Shown here in pieces: positions 48,223 through 58,582 of a stretch of DNA of 64,000 nt. The DNA is from Erythroxylum novogranatense (lineage: Eukaryota > Streptophyta > Magnoliopsida > Malpighiales > Erythroxylaceae), in the NCBI GenBank assembly GCA_029891385.1, contig CM057230.1, positions 16,319,372 to 16,383,371 on the forward strand. Reading direction: 5' to 3'. Each line of letters opens with the position of its first letter. The stretch's first letter is position 1. The position numbers and the translations under genes were made by a program. Under the pieces are notes generated by a model. It was given only the letters and a program-made list of their open reading frames with translations, had not been told where the DNA came from and did not search any database.

Positions 48223-48417
48223 TGAAGAAAAACGATGAAGAAAAACAAATATTTGGAGAATTTTCTGTGTATTTTATTTCACTGTATCATGTACATATAT
48301 AGATGAAGAGTTTTAATATCGGTAGACATCAACCTGTACAAGGAAGCTATACATATAAATCAAATCAAATCACAATCCCGAAAACTAAGGGATCAATATA
48401 ATTTCCTAAAACTAACA
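48223..48417 (-). repeat. 3' LTR of C3
   Basis: On the minus strand TGTTAG...CTTCA; partner of 55020-55214. Confidence 0.93.
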
Positions 48418-48429
48418 CTCCCCCTCAAG
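48418..48429 (-). promoter_or_regulatory. Polypurine tract of C3
   Basis: Minus strand CTTGAGGGGGAG against the 3' LTR start. Confidence 0.85.
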
Positions 48430-48961
48430 TTGAATAGTGGGGTCACCAACATTTAACTTGCTTAATGCTTCTCTGAAGGCTCTGCTTGTAACTGCTTTTG
48501 TGAGAATATCTGCTAGTTGATTCTCAGACCGAACAAAAGGAAGAGCTATGATTCCAGCATCCAGCTTCTCCTTGATGAAGTGCCGGTCAATCTCTACATG
48601 CTTAGTCCAATCATGCTGGATTGGGTTCTCCGAAATACTGATCGCAGCTCGATTATCACACCTCAAGCTGCAGGCCCCCTCAACTGGGAACCCAACTTCA
48701 GCCAACAACTTCCTTAGCCACAGAACCTCTGCTAACCCTCGAGCTATCCCTCGAAACTCTGTCTCCGCGCTAGAAAGTGCGACCACCTTCTGCTTCTTAC
48801 TCTTCCAAGTAACCAGGTTTCCTCCAACAAGAGTGAAATACCCAGACGTGGACCTCCTATCAACTGGATTACCTGCCCAATCAGCATCCGTATATGCCTC
48901 CACATCCAGATGTCCATGATTCTGAAATAAAACACCTCTACCTGGAGAACCCTTCAGGTAC

Positions 48962-48966
48962 CGGAC
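48962..48966. repeat. Target-site duplication of the LTR-like insertion
   Basis: CGGAC, repeated at 50900-50904. Removing one copy and the insertion rejoins the C3 frame as LRVVR-YLKGSPG. Confidence 0.9.
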
Positions 48967-50899
48967 TGTAAGTACAAGTCGACTTGTACTACTGATAAGT
49001 CGACTTGTTCTTGAAAAGTACCGATAAGTCGACTTGTACATTGGATAAGTCGACTTATTCAAGGACGGTACTGTTTATTTGTGCCCTAAAGGCAATCCCT
49101 TTTAGCGCGTTTTATTCACAGTCGTATGCAGACTGAATGAATAAATAAAGAAAAGGCATAATTCATTAATTTGATGTTCATGAACATTGTTTATGAATTG
49201 ATTGGATCTTTAATCAGATTAATGAAGTCCATGATATATGACATAGCATGAAGGAAATTATGATGTGATCATACTACGAGATTCCTATCATGTGCAATTG
49301 TGTCAATATCTAAATTCTCCTAGTCAAAGGATTAATGAGATGGACATCATTAATCCGGATAGACTAGCACATGTCATATTCCTTGATTGGATCAGCGGTG
49401 GATCTCGAAAGCGTAAATATGAGATATTTAGAGTTGACATGTGGATGCTTACTAGCGGTAGTAAGTTCATTGGATGACTACCATGAGATCATCACATGGA
49501 TATCTTATCTAGTGTCGTTGATGATCTCATCATAGCAATGGTGCAAGTATCCTTAGACTTGAGGTACTCGAGGATATCTTGAATCTTGATTACGTACTTT
49601 GACTCCATTCCTTGTTGCCTTCGGAGGTAACTCATAGGGTGGTGCTTGGATACGACTTGAGGTATTCGAAGATAATTGAGTAGCCAATAAAGGATTCACC
49701 ACTTCTGGATTAGCAGAAGAGATACCCATGGCCTCTTGTCAGGATCATTACTCGGAAATCTCTGGCCAGAGTGAATATGTCATGAAGAGTGTCTTCATGG
49801 ACATATAGAGTAATGAGTCCTAGGACGAGATCTGTTATCACTTGGGCTAGACTCAGTCTAGTAAGAGTTGACGCTTTGACCATACTCATAACCAAGTGGG
49901 GTATAGGATGGTGAAAGGACGAATTGCACGCAGTAATTGTACATGGAAGGGTTTGTGATCGGTTCGTGATGAATACATCAAACCGATTACTTTCCGGTTA
50001 ATTGGGGGTCATGATGTGTTGCTAGATACCGCTCATGACTTGCTCAGATTAATTGTTAATCTAAGTGGCCAACATAACCGGGAGCCTAAAGGGTCACACG
50101 ATAAGAGTGATTCAGAGAATCAGTAAAATAGTAATTGGACAGAGTTCCAATTATGGAGAGCATTAGGATTAAATGGATCCCAATGGGATTGGGATATGTC
50201 CCGATGAGATCGCGACATCAATATTGCTAAGAAAGGTTTCCGGAGTTGTTTCAGCACCGGGGCCCGGTAGGCCGGTAGGACCGACCCCAGTTTGACTGGA
50301 CCTCTTAGTAATTATATATATATGTTAATTAATTAAGTAATTAATTAATATATATATATATATATATATGTAAGCACGTGGAATAAGGTGGAGAGGAAGC
50401 TTTTATCTTAACTTTATATATATATATAAAGAGAAAAACGTGGAGCTCTCTCCACCGTAAGTTTTGATGAGTCTTTAATGTATTGAAAATACATATAAAA
50501 GGCTTATGAAGAGAGGATGATCGACGATTGCACATGGAGAAGGAAGAGATGGAAGCTTAAGGGTTAAGCTTTCTTTTAGAAAAATGGTTTTTCATGTCTT
50601 TCTCCTAAAGCATCATCGATTTCTCTTCTTCTTCAAGCAAGATTCCAACGTTTCCTTGACTCTCCAGACGGAGGTAGGCTCTAGCGAGCTTTAATCTGTT
50701 CTAGCTATTCCGGTCAAAGGAGTTTGATCCGGTTAGGTTTTCTCGATCTCTGCGTGGATCACCTTTAGAGATAGTCTCTTTTGGCTATTTAGGTTGATGT
50801 CTTCATACGGATACACGAATCACGGGTTTCGGAAAGTCCCGGAACAAAATTTTGTTTTCATTGCGGCACATGTGATGTACCTCCCGGGATTTTCCTACA
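48967..50899. mobile_element. 1.93-kb TG...CA insertion, probably a solo LTR
   Basis: Starts TGTAAGTAC and ends CCTACA (TGTA/TACA inverted ends), is framed by a 5-bp TSD, and has no protein-coding sequence, which is what a solo LTR from a large LTR element looks like. Its first 90 bases contain four AAGTCGACTT palindromes. An AT dinucleotide run lies at 50343-50369, with possible TATA sequence. ORFs inside (49265-49477, 49710-49895, 50341-50535) lack family features. No second copy is present here to prove LTR identity. Confidence 0.8.
48971..49058. repeat. Array of four SalI-centred palindromes
   Basis: Perfect 20-bp palindrome at 48971-48990 (AGTACAAGTCGACTTGTACT), AAGTCGACTT at 48997-49006 and 49026-49035, and ATAAGTCGACTTAT at 49045-49058. 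Centres are 21, 29 and 21 bases apart. Confidence 0.9.
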
Positions 50900-53800
50900 C
50901 GGACAACCCTTAAAGCAGCCTCCATATGATTGATCTGGGGACGGTGCATGAACTGACTCAGAACTCCTACAGCATACGCCACATTTGGCCTTGTGTGAGA
51001 CAGATATATCAACTTTCCCACCAGATGCTGATAGCGTTCTCTATCGGCCAACTCTGCCCCATCAACTATCTGCAAACTATGATTAACCACAATCGGTGTC
51101 TCTGCTGGCTTACAGTCCATCAGTCCGGTCTCTGCTAGTAAGTCTAAAACATACTTGCGTTGAGAGATGAAAATCCCTCTCCTCGATCTGAGAACCTCGA
51201 TTCCAAGAAAGTACTTGAGCTCACCCAAGTCCTTCATCTCAAACTCTTGTAATAGATTCCCCCTAAGTTGCTCCATCTCCTCCTCATCATCACCGGTGAT
51301 AATCATATCATCTACATAGATTATTAGACAGGTTATTCTGCCCCATCTCCTCTTGATGAACAAAGTATGGTCGGAGTTACTCTGGCGGTAACCATACCTT
51401 CTCATTGCGATGGTGAATCTTCCAAACCATGCTCTCGGAGATTGCTTGAGACCATATAATGCCTTCGTCAACCTACACACTTCTTTGCAGCGGAAATCAT
51501 CTGAGAAGCCCGGAGGAGGCTCCATGTAAACTTCTTCCCTCAAATCCCCATGGAGAAAAGCACTTTTCACATCAAACTGGTGAAGAGGCCAAGCCCGATT
51601 GGCTGCAACTGACAGCAACACACGAATAGTATCAATTTTAGCAACTGGAGAAAAAGTCTCAGAGTAGTCTACTCCATATGTCTGTGTATAGCCTTTATCT
51701 ACCAGTCTGGCCTTATACCGCTCAGCAGACCCATCTGCTCTGTGTTTAACAGTGAATACCCAACGACATCCAATTGCCTTCTTCCCAGAAGGTAATACTC
51801 ATTTCTCCCAAGTCCCATTCTTCTCTAGTGCTGCCATCTCTATTGCCATCGCATCACGCCACTTCTCTTGTTCCAAGGCCTCATGTACTGTCCTCGGAAG
51901 CCCTCAGAATAAACTGTTGTGGCAAAAACCTGAGCCACTGGTGATAGGCTCCCCCTAGCTAGGTGCGTGACAGGATATCTAGAATGTCTAGGTTCATACT
52001 CAGGCTCATATCTCTTCGGAGGAATACCTCTCGTACTCCTAGGTGGCAACATATACCTATTCTGTTCAGATCGAGACTCTTGCTCCCCCTATCTCAAAAC
52101 ATCCACTGTACTGACCCCATCATGATCACCAGACAAAACATCAGTACTATCAACATTATCAGAGTTTGGATCAGGAGTACTTACCTCTGAGATATTCAGT
52201 GGGGATGCAGGCTCTGGTAGAGGGTTCTGTCCTTCGTGAGAAGGCGGTTCGGTGGTTCCGCGTACTAACTCTGTTGAAACCATATCAGGCAAAATTGGAT
52301 TTGAGATCCAACTCAGTGGGTCTGACTGACTCTCCCCCTGATCACTGGGTTGGAAGGAGTAGAAGAATTTTGTTTCTAGGAAGTCACAATCCATTGTCGT
52401 GTAGAGACGACGAGTAGAAGGATGATAACACCTGTAGCCCTTTTGATGAATCCCATACCCCACGAACACACACTTAAGAGAGCACGGGTCAAACTTAGAT
52501 CTTTCGGTTTTCAGAATGTGAATGAATACAGAACACCCAAAGACGCGAGGTTGTAGTGTTAAGGCTAACGGAACACTGACATGACTCGAAAGTTCATTAA
52601 GAGGTGTGTGGAGGCTGAGAATTTTGGTAGGAAGACGATTGATGAGATAGACTGAAGTAGCAACGGCCTCAGGCCAGAAGAAGGTTGGAACCTGTGACTC
52701 AATCATGATGGCTCGGGTCATTTCTAAAATGAGACGATTTTTCGTTCTGCAACTCCGTTCTGTTGGGGTGTATGTGAACATGAAGTTTGGTGAATTATGT
52801 TGTTTTCTAGAAAAAAACTGTTTAAGGGTGGTGTTCACATATTCCCCCCCATTATCCGACCGAAGAATTTTAATTTTGGTATGAAACTGGGTATAAACCA
52901 TATTATAAAACTCAACAAATTTAGAGGAAACATCAGACTTATGTTTCAAAAAATAAACCCATGTCATACGAGAACAATCATCAACAAACAAGACGAAATA
53001 TTTGAATCCATTATTTGACATACAAGACCCAGAATTAGGAGCAGGCCCCCAAACATCTGAATGGACTAAGGAAAAAACTGACTGAACCCGAGTATTAGTA
53101 GGATGATAAGACTGCTTATGACTCTTACTTAATAGACATGTCTCACATGACATAGACTTATTACTGGAAAATAATTTCGGAAATAACAAACGAAGATACC
53201 CTACTGACGGATGGCCTAAACGCCGATGCCATAACCACTGTTGTCTTTCAACGGTTCCGTGAGCCAGCGCAGCAGTTCCGTGTTGAGTCACCTCGTCAAC
53301 GTAGTATAACCCTCCACGTTCAGTGCCACGCCTAATCACTTTCCCCGACTGAATGTCCTGTAGGAGACAAAAAGTAGAGGCCATTAACACAATACAGTCT
53401 AATTCCTTGGTAACATGACTGATAGATAATAATTTGCAGGACAAACTGGGAACATATAAGCAATTTGTAAGTTTCAAGGATGGAGAAAGTTCTATTGTCC
53501 CAGCCCCGTGAACCGGAGATAGACCTCCATTAGCACTCTGAATGGATGTCTTGGTAGGCACATATGACGTGACCAAATCTCGAGGGTCAAATGTCATCGT
53601 ATCAGTAGCCCCACAGTCAAAGAGTCACTGTACATTTTTGTCATTCTCCGAATTCTGAGCAACATATGCCTGTCCCTGCTTAATTTCACAATTACTAGAA
53701 AATTTGGGGTTAATATCACAACCTTCAACACTTCCAGAACCAATGCTTAAGATCGAGGGTTTGGGATGTAATTTCCCAAACCCTAATTCCCCACCTTTAT

Positions 53801-55004
53801 AACCATTATTTTCATCATTCCTCATTTCTCCAACGACGGCTAGCCCTTTTCCAGAATCTTCTTTGCTCTTCTTCCCGATTTCGACGGCCATCCCCTCACT
53901 GCTCCCTCTGGTGACTGCCGCCGCTCCGTTCGCGTTGCCCGCCAGACCTTCTCGGCGTTGGCTTCGCCAACCTTCTGGAAAGTCGATCAACTGAAAGCAT
54001 TCTTCCCTACTGTGCCGGAGTTTGCCGCAGTGACTACACCGGATTTTGCTCCGGTCGACGTTACTACCTCGCCCCTTCGATCCCTTCGACGTTTCTAAAT
54101 AAGGTTTGGTAGCATATCCTTGTCCATTTTCTGTTGAGCCACCTTGAGTTTGTGAGTTCCATCCGGATTTGGGGTTAACGCCGACCCCAAATCCGGCTCC
54201 AATGCTTGAGATTTTTGTCGATGAAGGCTCCCCCTTTTCAGCCCCCATTATGTTTCGTCGGTCCCTTTCTTTTCTGATAATCGCATATGCTGTTTCAACA
54301 GATGGTAATGGGTCCTCTTTCAAGAGATCCCTTTTTTCTGAGTAGAATTCTTCTCCGACCCCTGCCAAGAACTGGTACAGCCTGGTTTCAGATCGGAGAC
54401 GGTTGAACGTGGTGATGTCTTCTGGGCACACCATCGGGTTCAGCTGTCGGGTCTCGATTTCTCTCCAAATCCTTTGGAGATTAGAGTAATATTGTTCAAT
54501 TGAATCTGTTCCCTTCTTGATACTATTTGCCTTGACTGTGAGATCAAATATTTGTACTCCTTCTTTGCCCTGACTGTATGTTGCCGCAAGGCCCTCCCAC
54601 AGGTCCTTCGCCGTTGGATATTCCGCATAATTCACCAGAAGCTCTTGTTCCATATTATCAAGCATCCAGGAGCATACTATCAAATCAGTCTGCTCCCATT
54701 GTGTGTATTCGGCTGCTTCTCTTGCAGGTGCCCCTGGAACTCCTGTAATATGACTCAGTTTGCCCCTACCCCCAATTGCCATCTTCATCAGATGTGCCCA
54801 CAGGAAGTAATTGGTTTGGTTTAATTTTACTGATAATGTAACTGTTTGCGGAATTGAGATTGTTTGCTGATTTGTTGACTGTGGCATGTTCTAAGTAATG
54901 CCGCCAATTGGTTGGCTAGTGTATCAGTACTGATTGGATTAACAAGGCTGCCTTCATTCTCCGCCATTATGGTTGATGATTCAAACCTTACTGCAGGATT
55001 GAAC

Positions 55005-55018
55005 TAGGCTCTGATACC
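55005..55018 (-). promoter_or_regulatory. Primer binding site of C3
   Basis: Minus strand TGGTATCAGAGCC one base inside the 5' LTR; exact tRNA-iMet-type site. Confidence 0.92.
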
Positions 55019-55019
55019 A

Positions 55020-55214
55020 TGAAGAAAAATGATGAAGAAAAACAAATATTTGGAGAATTTTCTGTGTATTTTATTTCACTGTATCATGTACATATATAGA
55101 TGAAGAGTTTTAATATCGGTAGACATCAACCTGTACAAGGAAACTATACATATAAATCAAATCAAATCACAATCCCTAAAATTAAGGGATCAATATAATT
55201 TCCTAGAACTAACA
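55020..55214 (-). repeat. 5' LTR of C3
   Basis: Partner of 48223-48417, followed by TSD TTCTC at 55215-55219. Confidence 0.93.
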
Positions 55215-55229
55215 TTCTCCTCATCAACC

Positions 55230-55346
55230 ATGAGGTCCATGACCATGGTGATACTACTATGCATCTTCCTTGTGTTTCTCCTCCCTGCTACAGCTAGCAA
55301 TGACCTAAGAAGATCACTCTCGTCTTCTTCCATTGAAGCTTGTTGA
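55230..55346 (+). CDS. Short ORF with signal peptide, product unknown
   Basis: A 38-codon ORF: MRSMTMVILLCIFLVFLLP then ATASNDLRRSLSSSSIEAC and TGA. The first 23 residues form a clear secretion signal with a likely cut after ATA. The stop TGA stands where block A copy 1 has TGG in the same frame, and there the reading goes on for about 40 residues. An ancestral small secreted protein is possible. C3 inserted just upstream (TSD ends at 55219, ATG at 55230), so the promoter has been replaced by an LTR running away from it. Copy 1 lacks the signal-peptide part. No peptide-hormone family fits. Confidence 0.35.
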   Translation: MRSMTMVILLCIFLVFLLPATASNDLRRSLSSSSIEAC

Positions 55347-56158
55347 AAATTCCCAGAAAGCCCAATAGGTAGCAGATCCGGAGCTGCTCTTAGACGGAGT
55401 CCAAATCCCAGTGTTCACAGGACCCCAGCTGTTGGCCCTTGACGATATGTGCCTTAGCACGGCCGAAGCTTGACGCCTTCCTCAGCAGTTCTTCGTCTTG
55501 CTCTGACTTTAATGGCCTTAGAATACAACTATTGTTGTTTGTCTTCTTCTCTGGCGAGCTTCTTGTTGTTGTTGGAAAAAGCCTGTACCATTATTGAATT
55601 GGTTTTCTATTCAAAGATTGATTAGAGAGATTATAAATTCAAGATGAGATATATGCTCAAGTTGATGATGATGATAATGAATATGCCAATGGGATGCTAG
55701 AAACAGGGTTACCAATGGAAGTATCGCCGTCAATGAAAATGAACTTTAAGAAATAAAGATGATGATGCAAATATGAACCTGGAAGCTGAAGAGAATGAAC
55801 TCTCTGAAACTAGTCAACTACATCGAGCAGCGACTAATATCCTGTCAGGGCTACTGCTACCACATTCTTAAAGATTGGATTCCTCGAGCTTACATTTCTT
55901 TTCCTAGATCAATTTCTCGAGGGAGATCATTTACAGGGAAACCTTGTGGAATTACAATACTCTGTATCTGTGATAACTACTTCTCTAGTTGAAATGAGAA
56001 CTCTGAAAACTACACAAGAATGCCGCCTAGTTGATGTGCCTAATGCGACAGTTCAATGGAGTCTGACTACAGTTTTCAATATAAACTGGCAGAAAAATAT
56101 CTTAGCGAAAGCGTCACTGCTTAACACCTCCATTTTGGCGCTGTGGGGTCAACTGCCA
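55320..56158. repeat. Duplicated block A, copy 2, second part
   Basis: Matches 18673-19522 from 'tcgtcttcttc' to 'gtcaactgcca'. Small indels and substitutions throughout. The ORF 55946-56344 parallels 19250-19594 in part, but the start regions differ. Confidence 0.8.
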
Positions 56159-56970
56159 ACTTTGATTTTACTTGATGGCTCGTGGAAGGGGTCGGTGGAC
56201 TCTCACGTTATGAGCCGCCTATTTCACTATGGATTGCTTTTGCCTTGGTCTAACTTCTTACTTCCCAGAGTTCAGTATCAAAGCTTTATACCTTTGCAAC
56301 TAATTACAGAAGTGAAAAATAAGTCCTTATTTATAAATATGTAAAATTTTGATATTTATGCATAATAAATTTGATAAACAAATTTGAAATGAAAATGAAC
56401 AGTGTTGTTTAATAAAGTAATTTGCACCTTAAATAAGTGTATATGATATACATACCTTTCGACTTTTGTCACTGTCACTTCATTGAGAATTTTTTATTTT
56501 TTTAAGCTGCAGTAAAAATCAGAATCAAACAAATGTAAAATAAGCTGCGACGGCGTTGAAGTTATTGATGAAGTTTCAACAAACAGGGAAACATATGACC
56601 TAAGCCCAAGACTTGGAGGCTGGAGCCTTAAAACCTTGGATTATTTTGCAGTTGCAGTCTATCAGATGAGGTCAAATCTTGGAATTTTCATATCAAAGTG
56701 TCAAATTTATGTGGGGACCACCTCCATTGTTGCACTGCATTTGATTGAATATGGATGTCTTGCCATTTGACCAGCTTACTGGTTCAACTTCTTCTTTCCT
56801 CCATTTTTCTATAACCACAATATTTTTTACGGACGCGTTCACATCCCACGCATTTAATCACTGCTATTATTGTTTCGGTCATTCCTATTCCCGCTTTCAC
56901 ATTCTTTTCAAGCTCAAATTTGCCTCTTCTTTATGGGATATCAAAGATTGAAGCTTTAGCATACCAAATT
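56159..56970. other. Spacer, possible upstream region of the kinase exon
   Basis: No ORF with family features. Not matched in copy 1. Could contain the promoter of the RLCK-like exon that follows. Confidence 0.4.
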
Positions 56971-57034
56971 ATGGGAAACTGTTGCTGGAAACCTGTCAAG
57001 TGTGCTCATGCTTCTTCTTCCAATTTCTCTTCTG
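56971..57034 (+). pseudogene. First exon of an RLCK-VII (PBS1-like) kinase, gene truncated
   Basis: ATG at 56971 begins MGNCCWKPVKCAHASSSNFS, the acylation-type N-terminus of receptor-like cytoplasmic kinases VII: Gly2 for myristoylation and Cys4/Cys5 for palmitoylation, which hold the kinase at the plasma membrane. A donor G|GTTGGT follows at 57034/57035. A possible second exon opens at the acceptor TGATTTTGCAG near 57666 (GYRKSSTESF), then meets a stop. No kinase motifs (GxGxxG, HRD, DFG) are seen before block B2, so this is a fragment. Family placed from memory of N-termini such as MGNCxxxPxKCAHASS. Confidence 0.6.
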
Positions 57035-58155
57035 GTTGGTCTCTTTCCTCGCAACTTCCTTGTTCCGTTCTATATCACGTCAATTACTTTTCCTGTCAGC
57101 ATGATCCAGTTCTTCTTTACTAATATTAGAACTCTGCCTTGATTTGTTTTCAGATTGAAATTCCTTTGAAACTAATCATTTCCATTTAGCATGTGCTTCT
57201 AATAAAGTTTCAATCTTTCGGTAGCATAAAATCTGCTAATTCCTATGCCTTTCTCTGTTAGTTTTCTTTGTCTCTTTAATTTTATTAATAACTTGCCGTA
57301 TAAAACACGGCAGGAACTTTGTGACACTTCATTTCTTTACTTCCACCTCGACTTTGTATTTTCTTCTCCGTACAAATGAAAGTAAAATTAATTTGAACAT
57401 GTGGGTATTGTGATAAGCTTCGGTTATCAACACTAATGCATGTTCCCGACATATGGGTGTATTACTGTTTGTTGCTTCCTTACTATTCAGTTGCACAGAC
57501 CACAGACCAAGCGATGCATATAGATAATCCCTTATCTTTGTGCACTGAGGCATATATCAATCCAGGAGACAAAACAAATAGTTGGGAAGCTTTTTAAGAC
57601 CAGTGATTCTCAGTGTAATAAAATAGATATCAGTTGTGATGGTTGAGAATCCAGTTGATTTTGCAGGGGTACAGGAAATCATCTACTGAATCCTTTTTTA
57701 CTCTGAATTGGCAGCAATACTATAGTAGCCATATTTCTGATGTAAACTCCCGAGCTTAAGAAAAAAAATTTCATGTTTAAGAATATTAGAAAAAGAGGGA
57801 GTTAAAATGAACAAGAACAGAACTCGTTACAAAAGATGATATTGATTCTATACAAAACTTTGTTACCTGAAAATTACCAATAGAAATGAACAAGGACAGA
57901 ACTCCCTCTTTTCCCTATTTTAGTGCCCTTTTTCTCATATCCTTTGGTAACATTAACATCCTAGGGAAAAAGAAAGAAAGAAAGAAAAGACTTCTAAAAA
58001 ATAAGCATTTATTACACTTGCCCTTTTGAAAGGCCTTCACATATACTTACAAAATTATTTTATTTATATGAATTTTAATAATAAATATCATTTATTTTAT
58101 ATTTGATGGCAATGAACTTTTTAGACTTCAGTTCTTTTAAAGCCCAAATTAGAAC
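57035..58155. other. Downstream of the kinase exon, no further gene recognised
   Basis: Moderately AT-rich; the short ORF 57329-57553 lacks family features. Confidence 0.5.
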
Positions 58156-58409
58156 TCATCTCTATCGATTCCAATGAAATTTCTGCTACACTCGAGGAGG
58201 ACACTGTTGATCGCAGAGGAAACCCTGCTCGGCGTTCCACTGTATACAAAACTATGAAATCAAAAGAGTGTCAAAATCCACGTGATTCGCTAAAAGAAAC
58301 TCGGAACTGGCATAAAGGGTAAACTGGAAATTGTAGAATTGAGATAAAGAAAGTGTATGCTTGAGCAAATCCGACCTTTTTTAAGGATATGGCTGCTCTA
58401 TCCCCTGAC
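58156..58409. repeat. Duplicated block B, copy 2
   Basis: Matches 20615-20865. The plus-strand frame EISATLEEDTVDRRGNPARR is kept relative to copy 1 but has no ATG here. Confidence 0.7.
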
Positions 58410-58582
58410 TAGAGAGTTTATCCTCATCATCTTTCGAGCATCAGATCAGCTATTTCATGATCGATGGTCCTACACTGTTCTTATGCTAAAATGTCGACAT
58501 TTTAATAAAACCCAACTAGCCGGGCTTCGCTCTTGCCTAAGCTAAGCCAATGCCTCTCTGTCTTTTGATTTTGCTTCCCTCC

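Larger units (their letters stand above)
48430..54887 (-). pseudogene. C3 gag-pol polyprotein, disrupted and interrupted
   Basis: Begins MPQSTNQQTIS at 54887. Seen: gag (LNQTNYFLWAHLMKMAI), zinc knuckle CSHCGKLRHSREEC, protease LFDCGATDTM, pre-integrase HRRLGHPS, integrase core (HSDVWGPAPN, FVDDCSRMTWVYF, RSDNGGEY), RT (QFDVKSAFLHGDL, IIYVDDMIITGDD), RNase H (DADWAGNPVDRRSTSGYF, SSAETEFRGIARG, DILTKAV). Stops: TGA at 53625-53627 (where Trp is usual) and TAG near 52089. A frameshift lies near 51900. The integrase NGVxER motif is altered (ERSCRTKNR). The frame is then split between RT and RNase H by the insertion at 48967-50899. Resumes at about 48961 and ends near 48412. Confidence 0.92.
48223..55214 (-). 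mobile_element. Ty1/copia retrotransposon C3 with a nested LTR-like insertion
   Basis: 6992 bp on the minus strand, of which 1933 bp plus the 5-bp duplication are a later insertion. LTRs are 195 bp each (48223-48417 and 55020-55214; 5 mismatches by hand count), with exact TSD TTCTC, a perfect PBS and a purine tract CTTGAGGGGGAG. The coding region holds gag, protease, integrase, RT and RNase H in copia order but with stops and a frameshift. C3 lies within block A2 sequence and only 10 bases past its TSD starts a short ORF at 55230. Confidence 0.95.

Noticed and set aside
50341..50535. (TA)n run near 50343-50369 as a separate microsatellite feature
   Set aside because: It is inside the LTR-like insertion and is short; noted there instead.
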